Source: Bacteroidaceae bacterium (GTDB taxonomy: Bacteria; Bacteroidota; Bacteroidia; Bacteroidales; Bacteroidaceae). From it: DNA of 44,701 nucleotides. Under the pieces are notes generated by a model. That model saw only the letters and a list, made by a program, of their open reading frames with translations, made no database searches and was not told where the DNA came from. This document shows positions 28,730 to 36,361 of the stretch, piece by piece (position 1 is the stretch's first letter; each line of letters begins with the position of its first letter). Both the position numbers and the translations under genes were made by a program. The stretch covers positions 1 to 44,701 of the forward strand of contig JAILPK010000069.1 in assembly GCA_024699495.1 (NCBI GenBank). The letters run 5' to 3'.

Positions 28730-28850
28730 AAGAAATAGAGTTAATGGATGAGAGTTAGATTGCTGCTCTCTAAAGGAGATATTGCGCTCTATAGAGAAGA
28801 AATGCCCCAAAGAGGAATGTTCTAAAGAGAGGAATGCTCCCGAGTTGGTT

Positions 28851-30635
28851 TTACTGCTCTCTCTCCAGCCATGCTATGGGCTGGCCCTTAACTACTTTTT
28901 TACCTTGGAAGGCTGTGATGTCAACCAGCTTGCCACCGAGGCCGGCGGTGAGGGGGAGGAGCTGACCATATTGTGTCTGTAGATAGCATACAGTGTCGCC
29001 CTCCTTATATACTGTTCCCATGGCGGGCTCAATGCAACGGGTGACTCCGGCATCGCCGCTCACCTCGAAGAGGATCTGGCCGTTTTCTGGTGCTGTGATG
29101 GCATCGGCCTTAGCGTGTTTGAATGCTGACAGCTCTTCTATGGACATCTTCGGTCCGGCAGCTGTCTGTATCTTGGCGAGCTTTGCCTTTTCCAGATCGG
29201 CAAGGAAATTCTTCTTCGCCTGACCGCTCTTATAATTGCGGTACTGCTCCGGGTGCATGGCCAGTTCGTAGAGCTCTTCATCGTCCTGTCCGCGCTCCCA
29301 TCCGTTTTCTTCCATCTCCTTGATGAAGTCTGGCAGCGCATTTTTGAGCAGTGTGTGTGGGTCGGCATCGGTAAATTCGCGTCCTTGCTTCTTGGCCAGT
29401 TCCACGAGTTCGGGGTCGATTGTGCCGGGGATTTTGCCGCTCTTGCCGAGAATCATACCCCACATGGAGTCGTCCATCATCACGAATCGGCCCTTGCCCT
29501 GGGCGAGAGTAAGGAGGTTCATCAGAGCGATGTTCTTGACATACTGAGAGAAAGGTGTCACCAATGGGGGATATCCTACACGCGGCCACACGTAGGCAAC
29601 TTCGTCGAAGAGTTTGACGAGGATGTCGTCGGTGGAGAGTTCGGGCTGCCCTTTGGCTTTGAGAGTCTGGTTGATTACTCCGTGTATGCCGGCCAAGTCT
29701 GCCATCATAGACCCCATCATACCGCCTGGGAGGCCGCAGCCGAGGAGGAGGGATGACATCAGTTTGTTACCGGGGTTGATGAAGTATCCGAGCCAGTCGT
29801 CGATGAACTCCTGTGTGAGCGCTCTGGCGCGCATGTAGGCGTTCATATTTATCTCCTTGACCTCGAATCCCTCGTTCTTCAGCATTGACTGCACAGAGAT
29901 GATATCTGGATGAACCTTACCCCATGAAAGCGGTTCGATGGCGGTGTCGATGACGTCGGCGCCGTTGTTGCAGACCTCGAGAATGCTGGCCATGGAGAGT
30001 CCGGGACCGCTGTGTCCGTGGTATTGGATGATGATATCGGGGTGTTTTGTCTTAATGGCTTTGGTGAGTGCGCCGAGAAGAGCCGGCTGCCCGATGCCAG
30101 CCATGTCCTTCAGACAGATTTCTTCTGCTCCGGCAGCAATGACCTGGTCAGCGATGTCAGAATAGTACTCCACGGTGTGCACGGGCGAGGTTGTGATGCA
30201 CAGGGTAGCCTGTGGCGTCATGCCAGCCGCCTTGGCCCATTTGACGCTGGGGATGATGTTGCGGACATCGTTAAGGCCGCAGAATATACGAGGGATGTCA
30301 ACTCCTTGGGCGTGCTTTACTTTATACTGCAGCTCGCGCACGTCATCAGGAACTGGATACATGCGCAGGGCATTGAGTCCGCGGTCCAGCATGTGAGTCT
30401 TAATTCCCACCTCATTGAAAGGCTTGCAGAAAGCCCTCACGGCGGCATTGGGATTCTCGCCTGCAAGCAGGTTGACCTGCTCGAAGGCCCCGCCGTTGGT
30501 CTCCACTCGGTCAAATACGCCCATGTCAATGATAGCAGGAGCAATACGTTCCAGCTGGTCTTTGCGGGGTTGGAACTTGCCTGAACTCTGCCACATATCT
30601 CGGTAAACGAGGCTGAATTGGATTCTTTTTTTCAT
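28851..30635 (-). CDS. Carboxyltransferase, oxaloacetate decarboxylase alpha / pyruvate carboxylase subunit B type
   Basis: A 594-residue cytoplasmic protein of the biotin-dependent carboxyltransferase family. The barrel opens with LVYRDMWQSSGKF (RD kept from the family's LRDxxQS), continues with EEICLKDMAGIG, whose Lys would be the carbamylated metal ligand, and QYHGHSGPG, where the HxH metal pair stands. The PYC/OAD-associated helical domain spans about 300-480. The C-terminal 60 residues look like a biotinyl/lipoyl fold, but the turn that should read (A/V)MKM is YLQTQYGQLLPL at about 549-560, so no biotin-accepting lysine is seen. A separate biotin carrier would then be needed. A longer frame starts at 30734 but passes through the promoter; ATG at 30635 is chosen. 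The likely role is oxaloacetate/pyruvate interconversion in the succinate pathway. Confidence 0.88.
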   Translation of the reverse strand: MKKRIQFSLVYRDMWQSSGKFQPRKDQLERIAPAIIDMGVFDRVETNGGAFEQVNLLAGENPNAAVRAFCKPFNEVGIKTHMLDRGLNALRMYPVPDDVRELQYKVKHAQGVDIPRIFCGLNDVRNIIPSVKWAKAAGMTPQATLCITTSPVHTVEYYSDIADQVIAAGAEEICLKDMAGIGQPALLGALTKAIKTKHPDIIIQYHGHSGPGLSMASILEVCNNGADVIDTAIEPLSWGKVHPDIISVQSMLKNEGFEVKEINMNAYMRARALTQEFIDDWLGYFINPGNKLMSSLLLGCGLPGGMMGSMMADLAGIHGVINQTLKAKGQPELSTDDILVKLFDEVAYVWPRVGYPPLVTPFSQYVKNIALMNLLTLAQGKGRFVMMDDSMWGMILGKSGKIPGTIDPELVELAKKQGREFTDADPHTLLKNALPDFIKEMEENGWERGQDDEELYELAMHPEQYRNYKSGQAKKNFLADLEKAKLAKIQTAAGPKMSIEELSAFKHAKADAITAPENGQILFEVSGDAGVTRCIEPAMGTVYKEGDTVCYLQTQYGQLLPLTAGLGGKLVDITAFQGKKVVKGQPIAWLEREQ

Positions 30636-30711
30636 GTGTCTTATGCTGTTTAATTTATGTTTTGTGTGAGATGATGAGAGCGGATTTGCCAACTCTGTCA
30701 TTTTTCGGTAG

Positions 30712-30719
30712 CAAAAGTA
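30712..30719 (-). promoter_or_regulatory. -7 box of the carboxyltransferase gene
   Basis: On the minus strand this reads TACTTTTG, a match to TAnnTTTG, 76 bp upstream of the ATG at 30635. Its position rules out the longer start at 30734. Confidence 0.6.
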
Positions 30720-30854
30720 GTGATTATTTCTCAATCACAATGCATGAAACAGGCAAAAAATAATTCTTCGCCACACTTTATCCTTTATCTGCGGATTTAT
30801 CACAGTGAATTTTGATTTAGTGCTCAACAAGGCAAGAAAACGGAAAGAAAAATG

Positions 30855-30862
30855 TATCTTTG
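30855..30862 (+). promoter_or_regulatory. -7 box of the HAD phosphatase gene
   Basis: TATCTTTG within GTATCTTTGCGCCC is a perfect match to TAnnTTTG. The transcript would begin about 30868 and reach GGAG at 30873-30876 and then ATG at 30879/30882, a leader of only about a dozen bases. This excludes the in-frame ATG at 30852. Confidence 0.7.
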
Positions 30863-30881
30863 CGCCCAAAACGGAGATATG

Positions 30882-31544
30882 ATGAATATTTTGCATAGAA
30901 AAGTGAAGGCGGTGGTCTTCGACCTTGACGGCACTCTGCTTGACACGCTGGATGATTTGGCCGACGCCACAAACTACGCTCTGCGGCAGAACGGCATGCC
31001 TGAGCGCACGGTAGAAGAGGTGCGGATGTTCGTGGGCAACGGAGTAAAGCGGCTTATAGAACGGGCCGTGGCAGACGGCACCGGCAGGGATGTGTTCGAG
31101 AGAACATTTGCCGACTTCAAGGCTTATTACATAAGACACTGCCAGGACAAGACGCGGCTATATGACGGCATCATGGAGATGCTCCATACGCTGCACGGGA
31201 GGGGACTGAAACTGGCCATCGTAAGCAACAAACTGCAGGCTGGTGTGGATGAGCTCCACGAACTATATTTTAAGGATACAGTGGAGGTGGCTATAGGCGA
31301 GCGGGAAGGCATTTCGCGTAAGCCCGCTCCGGACATGGTTGAGACGGCGCTGAAGGCCTTGGGAGTGAGAGCGTCCGAAGCTGTTTACATAGGCGATTCA
31401 GACGTGGACCTGGCCACAGCGGCCAACAGCGGCCTGCCCTGCATATCTGTTCTCTGGGGCTTCCGTGACCGGGCTTTTCTGGAGACACACGGCGCCACGA
31501 CCTTTGCGGAGAGTCCGGCAGAGGTGTGCGCTATCGTAGGCTGA
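30882..31544 (+). CDS. HAD-superfamily phosphatase (phosphoglycolate phosphatase type)
   Basis: A 220-residue cytoplasmic phosphatase. HAD motif I is VVFDLDGTLLDT (nucleophile D in the first position of DxD), motif II is the KLAIVSNK stretch, the lysine of motif III is in ISRKPAPDM, and motif IV is YIGDSDVDLATA. The cap domain between motifs I and II is of the helical phosphoglycolate phosphatase/beta-PGM kind. Phosphoglycolate is the usual guess, but this subfamily has many substrates. The start is taken at ATG 30882 (5 nt after GGAG); 30879 is equally possible. Its 3' end overlaps the convergent broken sulfatase gene by 14 bp (31531-31544). Confidence 0.85.
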   Translation: MNILHRKVKAVVFDLDGTLLDTLDDLADATNYALRQNGMPERTVEEVRMFVGNGVKRLIERAVADGTGRDVFERTFADFKAYYIRHCQDKTRLYDGIMEMLHTLHGRGLKLAIVSNKLQAGVDELHELYFKDTVEVAIGEREGISRKPAPDMVETALKALGVRASEAVYIGDSDVDLATAANSGLPCISVLWGFRDRAFLETHGATTFAESPAEVCAIVG

Positions 31545-33363
31545 TATCGTCGTACAAGGTCTGGAGAATGGCTTTTGCAGTATGCTCCCGTTTTGGGTCA
31601 GAGCCGCTTACAGCCTTGTCTGTGAGGATATCAAATACGGTGACGCCTGTGGAATCCCTGTACTGAAAACCGTTGGGGTATGTGGTCAACGCAGAGGGAT
31701 GCAGATAGTTACGGCTAAAGACATCTCTGCTGTAGGTGAAGTCATCATGCTTGATGCCCAACTGCCCGAGTATAGTTGCAGGGAGGTCGGTCTGGCATAT
31801 CAGACGGTCGTCACGAGAGAGGCGAGAGACCGCTCCGCCAGTGAAGAACAGGGGGATATGCGGGTATTTGGAATCTTCCAGTGTAGAATAGTTGAATCCG
31901 TGGTCTGCCACGCAGGCAATCAATAGATTGTCCCAGGCAGGCGTCTGCTCCAGCCGGTGTATGAAATCGCCGAAACAGCTGTCGGTATATGCGAATCCGT
32001 TTTCCAAAGGGGTAGCATATTTATTGTAGGGGACATCGAACGGATGGTGCGAACTGAGTGTGAGGAACCCCGTGAACCAGGGCCGCCCACTGCTCTGCCG
32101 ACGCTGGATATCGTCATAGAGCCAACGGAAGGTAATATGGTCGGGGACGCCCCATTTGGCAGAGCGCTCCTCGTCAGTGAATGATGTCTCACTGAGCAGT
32201 TTATCGTAGCCTGTAGCCAGGAAATAATCGGCAAAATTCAGATAAGTCATATCGCCGGCATACAACATCTGTGTGTTATAGCCTTCGGCTCTCAACGTTC
32301 TGGCAAGGCCCGGGAAAGAGCGTATCTTGCGTGAGTATGCCATGATGCTGACTGATGGGAGACCAGGGAATCCGCTCATGGCGCATATAATGCCGCGGTC
32401 GGTCTGGAAACTGCTGGCGTAGGCATTTGAGAACCAATAAGAGCGGTGCTGCATTATGTTACTGATGTTCCGCGCTACGGGGCAGGTACCTACCAGAGAG
32501 TCGATGAAATGTGCGCTCATGCCTTCCATGACTATCAGCAGGATATTAGGCCTGTTGCTTCTGATGATCACCTCGGTGGAATCGGATAGCGTGGGGAAAA
32601 GCGGGGCTATGGCTTCCCGGCGCTGCCCGTCGGGCATATATCGGAACTGCTTGCCGAAATCGTCCTTCTTGAATGTGGTATAGAAAAGGTTGTAGAGGGG
32701 GTTGAGAGCAGCGTGGTTGAAGTAATAGGTTGAGGAGTAGTAGGCTGTTGCCGGTGTCTTTGGCCTCTTGCCTGTGCCCCGGATTATCACCCATGCGCCA
32801 ATGGAGAGCAGCAGCATAACCAGACATACGCCTACAGCTCTGATGGTGGTCAGGCGGCGTTTCCTCTCTTTTTTCAGCAGGCGGGTAGCCAGAAATAAGA
32901 TATAGCAAACCAGGGCTACAAGGAGAATGAGAAGCAGCAGGCGGACTGCGAGTTAGCCGGCAGAGACGCTTGCGAAGGCATTCCGGGGGTCATCGACAAA
33001 CTGGAACACTACCTTGTCGAGTTTGAAGCCCCAGAAACCGTAGAGCGAAGCGTCGGCAACGGTGGCTAGGGAGATGACAACGGCTATGAGCGCATCGTAA
33101 GCTTTCATCCATGTCTTGATGCTTGAGAATAGACGCAAAACATATCCCCACACAATAAGCATCGGGATTATGGTCAAATACGCAACCGTTGCCGCATCTA
33201 TACTGAAGCCGTGAACGTAAATATCCCATATATCGTCCGGAGTGACAGGAATATCGCGGTAGCCCCAGTTAAAGATGAGGAAAAGCGGTTTTTGAATAAG
33301 CAGAAAGCAGAGGAGGCACAGACTGAAATGTGCCGCAAGAAAGAGGCAAAGCCTTTTCATCAT
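31531..33363 (-). pseudogene. LTA-synthase/sulfatase-family membrane phosphotransferase, interrupted by an in-frame TAA
   Basis: One 611-codon frame encodes an LtaS-like alkaline-phosphatase-superfamily membrane enzyme, except for a TAA at 32953-32955 after about 136 codons. Before the stop lie membrane segments (LCLFLAAHFSLCLLCFLLI and three more); after it the same frame continues with two further segments (VRLLLLILLVALVCYILFLA) and the extracytoplasmic domain: VMEGMSAHF (metal-binding Glu), SFQTDRG (nucleophile Thr), DHGFN (metal Asp/His). No frame change is needed, so the lesion is a single-codon nonsense change, possibly from Tyr (TAT/TAC). A restart at 32817 would give a protein with only one membrane anchor. 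Likely role when whole: transfer of phosphoglycerol or phosphoethanolamine to envelope glycans. It overlaps the flavin reductase stop by 4 bp (ATGA), so they are co-transcribed. A sequencing error is possible. Confidence 0.8.
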
Positions 33364-33860
33364 TTTTTGAGCACTTCGACAATCTCGCCTACATACATCA
33401 CATGGATGTCACCATGAGAGTAGTTCTCCTCGAAGGGTTCCATATCCAAGAATCCCTTCTTCTCTATAGGCTGCTGGTAGATTTTCCTGCATTTGAACAC
33501 TAATTCTGCTTCTCCGACATGCACAGTCTTGCCCTCGCATACGGGTGTAAGACCAGTCTCCATGAACTTGTTCTGGCGCATGCCGCTTACTGTGCCGCAA
33601 TAGGCTACCTGACGGCGATAGTCCTCGGGAAGTACGGAGAGGGTGAAATAATCCTGCTTGTCGATGAATGTCTTGGTGTAACGTGAAGGACGGACATAGA
33701 CAGTCATCACAGGCTTGTCCCACAATTCACCGATTTGTCCCCAGGATACTGTCATCACGTTATAACCGATTTCTTCGTTGCCGGCTGTGAGAAGCATGTG
33801 CCTCTTGCCGATGAGCGTAATAGGATTGATGCTCAATTCTTTGTAATCTATCTTTTCCAT
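33360..33860 (-). CDS. Flavin reductase family protein (flavoredoxin-like)
   Basis: A 166-residue FMN-binding split-barrel protein. Family marks are NVMTVSWGQIGELWDKPV (flavin-phosphate region, residues about 34-51), YVRPSRYTKTFI, and FTLSVLPEDYRRQVAYCG with the typical loop. Such proteins reduce flavin with NAD(P)H or act as electron carriers in anaerobes. It precedes and overlaps (4 bp) the sulfatase-like gene, which suggests coupling of translation but no clear shared function. The 9-bp repeat tract begins 23 bp upstream of its ATG, where its promoter would be expected. Confidence 0.88.
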   Translation of the reverse strand: MEKIDYKELSINPITLIGKRHMLLTAGNEEIGYNVMTVSWGQIGELWDKPVMTVYVRPSRYTKTFIDKQDYFTLSVLPEDYRRQVAYCGTVSGMRQNKFMETGLTPVCEGKTVHVGEAELVFKCRKIYQQPIEKKGFLDMEPFEENYSHGDIHVMYVGEIVEVLKK

Positions 33861-33883
33861 ATTTTTGAGTATTTTAGTTTTCT

Positions 33884-33982
33884 CTTAAATAGCTTCTGAG
33901 GCTTCTATAGACTTAATAGACTTTATAGCTTCTATAGACATTATAGTTTTTATAGATTCTATAGACTTAATAGATTCTATAG
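33884..33982. repeat. 9-bp tandem repeat, eleven units, consensus ending TATAG
   Basis: Eleven contiguous 9-bp units, for example CTTCTATAG, ACTTAATAG, ACTTTATAG, ACATTATAG, TTTTTATAG, ATTCTATAG. The last three bases TAG are nearly constant, the first five vary. The tract fills most of the gap between the flavin reductase and the DPP4-like gene, both minus strand, and so lies in the leader or promoter of the former. Confidence 0.92.
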
Positions 33983-34040
33983 TTTATGGGGCTTTGCTCT
34001 CGAACGGCCGTAAGTTGTCTGCTGTCTTTTGAGGCTCGTC

Positions 34041-36245
34041 TTAGTTTCCCTTGAACCACGCCACGATGCTGCGGTAGAGGTGCAGGCGTGTGTTACCCCC
34101 GTAAATGCTATGGTTGCGGTTGGTATATACTAGCTGGTAGAAGGGCTTGTCTGCCTGAACGAGCGCCTCGGTGAGTTCAGCTGTGTTGCGCCAGTGCACA
34201 TTGTCATCAGCAGAGCCGTGACAGATTAGCAAGCGGCCGCTAAGTTTGGGCGCACGGGTCAGCGGGCTGTCTTCATAACCTGCCGCATTCTCCTTTGGTG
34301 TGCGCATGAAGCGCTCGGTATAGACAGTGTCGTAGAAGCGGTAGGATGTTACGGGTGCCACTGCCACTCCGGCATAAAAGACCTGCCGCCCCTCCATCAT
34401 AGACATAAGGGTCATATATCCGCCGAAGCTCCAACCCCAAATGCCGATGTGGTTCTTGTCAACAAAAGGCTGCTGGCCGAGCCAAAGGGCTGTCTCAACC
34501 TGGTCGCGGGCCTCCAGCTGGCCAAGCTTCTGATAGGTCTGCTTCTCAAATGCAGCTCCGCGGCCGCCAGTGCCACGGCCGTCAACGCAGACGCTTATAA
34601 AGCCCTGCTCCGCCAGATAATGTTCGAAGAGACAGCCGCCGCAGTTGCCTGCCCACCAAGAGTCAATAACCTGCTGGGAGCCGGGACCGCTGTATTGGAA
34701 CATAACTACGGGATAGCGTTTTGAGGCGTCAAAGTCAGCCGGTTTAATCATATAACCATTCAAGGTGACTCCCTCGCCAGTGGTGAAGGAGAAAAACTCC
34801 GGCTTGGAGAGGCCCAGCCCTTCGATCTTCTGCTTCAGGCTCTCGTTGCTCTCCATGGTAGTCAGCATTTTGCCCTTGGCATCATTGAGGGTGGTCACAG
34901 GCGGCGTGCTGATATTGCTGTATACATTCATGAAGTATTTGTGGGAGGAGGAGAAGACAGCTGTGTTCATCCCCTTCTGCGAACTGAGGCGTGTTACCCG
35001 GCCCTTTGCGTCGCTCTTGAATATAGCCTTGTATTGAGGCCCTTCGGCATTTGAGGCATAGAAACATTCGCCTGTGGCCGGTTCATAGCCGTAATAATCA
35101 GTAACGACGAAATCGCCCGTTGTGAGTTGGCGCTTCAGAGTGCCGTTCAAGTCATATAAATAGAGGTGGTTGAATCCGCTGCGCTCGCTCATAAGCACAA
35201 ATCCGCCGTCGTGGAATGACAGGTTCTTATACGGTTCTTCGGTAATATACGGCGATACCTGGTCACGGACGATGAGCTTACATTCCGTGCTGCGCGGGTT
35301 GGCGATATAGATGTCGAGGCGGTCCTGATGCCTGTTTTGGGTGAGGACACACAGTTTTAGCGGATCGCTGGTAAATTTAATCCGAGGCACATAGCCGTCG
35401 GCATCGAGCGGGAGTTTAATCTTACGCGTTACCCTGCTCTTCAGGTCGTAGGTATGCACGGAGACCGTGGAATTCACCTCGCCGGCAATGGGGTATTTGT
35501 AGGTGTATTCGCCTGGGTAGTCGGCATATTGTTCCAACTCCGGCATAAGACCTTTATACCAGGGGAAGCTAAACTGCTTTACAGCCGACTCGTCATATCG
35601 TATCCAGGCGAGCATGGAGTTGTCCGCATTGAAATCAAACGCGCGTGAGAAGGAAAACTCCTCCTCATTCACCCAGTCTGGTTTACCATTGATTATCTTG
35701 TTGAACTCACCGTCTTTCGTCACCTGGGTTTCCGCATTGTTGTACAATAGGCGGACGAGGAACAGGTTCCCGCCTCTGACGAATGCAATCATTGTTCCGT
35801 CGGGCGAAAATGCCGGCACCTCCTGCGGCCCTCCGTCGGAGAGTGGAACAAGTGTGCGGTTCTGCACATTATATATATAATAGACCGCAGTGAACGAATG
35901 GCGGTAGATGCGTTCTGTCTTTGTCTGAATCAGGATGTTCTTCTCATCGGGGCTGAGGATATAGCCGTCAACTGACGAGAGGCGCACATCACCCTTGCTG
36001 CTGGCTACATCGAAAAGAACACCCGTCTCCTTGCCAGTCTTGAAAGAGTAGGCGACAATGCGACGTCCGTCAACAAGAGAGGAATAACGCTCGCCATCGG
36101 GCATAGGACGCACCCCCTGGATGGAACGCGCTGAATACTGACCGCGGACGATGTCTTCAAGAGTCAGGCCACCGGCGAATGACGACTTGCTGCAGAGGGC
36201 GAACACGGCCATCAGACAAATAAGAATCTTATTGGTTTTATTCAT
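34041..36245 (-). CDS. DPP4-type serine peptidase (family S9)
   Basis: A 734-residue exported exopeptidase that removes dipeptides (or tripeptides) after proline or alanine. Signal peptide to about residue 24 (SSFAGG). Residues about 40-490 form the eight-bladed beta-propeller, including PDWVNEEEFSFSRAF, the double-Glu motif that holds the peptide N-terminus. The alpha/beta hydrolase domain has GWSFGG (S606), ADDNVH (D681) and RNHSIYG (H712), a full triad in the expected order and spacing. Homologues in gut Bacteroidota degrade host and dietary proline-rich peptides, and some cut incretin hormones. It is preceded by the hairpin region after the repeat lipoprotein gene, and may be the fourth gene of that unit or separate. 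Confidence 0.93.
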   Translation of the reverse strand: MNKTNKILICLMAVFALCSKSSFAGGLTLEDIVRGQYSARSIQGVRPMPDGERYSSLVDGRRIVAYSFKTGKETGVLFDVASSKGDVRLSSVDGYILSPDEKNILIQTKTERIYRHSFTAVYYIYNVQNRTLVPLSDGGPQEVPAFSPDGTMIAFVRGGNLFLVRLLYNNAETQVTKDGEFNKIINGKPDWVNEEEFSFSRAFDFNADNSMLAWIRYDESAVKQFSFPWYKGLMPELEQYADYPGEYTYKYPIAGEVNSTVSVHTYDLKSRVTRKIKLPLDADGYVPRIKFTSDPLKLCVLTQNRHQDRLDIYIANPRSTECKLIVRDQVSPYITEEPYKNLSFHDGGFVLMSERSGFNHLYLYDLNGTLKRQLTTGDFVVTDYYGYEPATGECFYASNAEGPQYKAIFKSDAKGRVTRLSSQKGMNTAVFSSSHKYFMNVYSNISTPPVTTLNDAKGKMLTTMESNESLKQKIEGLGLSKPEFFSFTTGEGVTLNGYMIKPADFDASKRYPVVMFQYSGPGSQQVIDSWWAGNCGGCLFEHYLAEQGFISVCVDGRGTGGRGAAFEKQTYQKLGQLEARDQVETALWLGQQPFVDKNHIGIWGWSFGGYMTLMSMMEGRQVFYAGVAVAPVTSYRFYDTVYTERFMRTPKENAAGYEDSPLTRAPKLSGRLLICHGSADDNVHWRNTAELTEALVQADKPFYQLVYTNRNHSIYGGNTRLHLYRSIVAWFKGN

Positions 36246-36299
36246 TGGTAGAGATTATTATTGATATTCGCAAGCACTCCGTAAGGAGCTTTTTTAACT

Positions 36300-36333
36300 C
36301 ACACCCCCGCCCCAACGATGGGACGGGGGCGTG
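36300..36333 (-). terminator. GC-rich hairpin after the repeat lipoprotein gene
   Basis: Arms 36300-36313 and 36320-36333 pair over 14 positions. Two positions are mismatched as plus-strand RNA (A-C) but become G-U pairs in minus-strand RNA, giving an unbroken stem in that direction only. It lies 28 bp past the stop of the gene ending at 36362. No U tract follows (GAGTTAAAAAAGC), so it may be a processing or pausing element. A second small hairpin CTCC-GTAA-GGAG followed by CTTTTTT on the plus strand is at 36277-36296. Confidence 0.55.
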
Positions 36334-36361
36334 CCTATACTTCATAGCTGTTTGTCAGCCT

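Larger units (their letters stand above)
28097..28850. other. 754-bp intergenic region between nrdD and the carboxyltransferase gene
   Basis: No believable gene and no tRNA seen. It holds the nrdD promoter (28194-28201), an AT-rich stretch (28240-28320), a 9-bp repeat (28451-28486) and the terminator of the carboxyltransferase gene (28696-28729). The middle part (28480-28680) is of higher GC with many stops in all frames and shows nothing recognisable. Confidence 0.6.

Noticed and set aside
28097..28850. tRNA or small gene in the nrdD upstream gap
   Set aside because: No cloverleaf with a T-loop GTTCRA and CCA-side stem could be traced, and all frames are full of stops.
30735..31139. 134-codon minus-strand frame opposite the HAD phosphatase
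   Set aside because: It is antisense to clear HAD motifs and shows no sensible protein pattern.
31531..33363. Frameshift in the sulfatase-like gene
   Set aside because: Both halves are in the same frame; the only lesion is the TAA codon.
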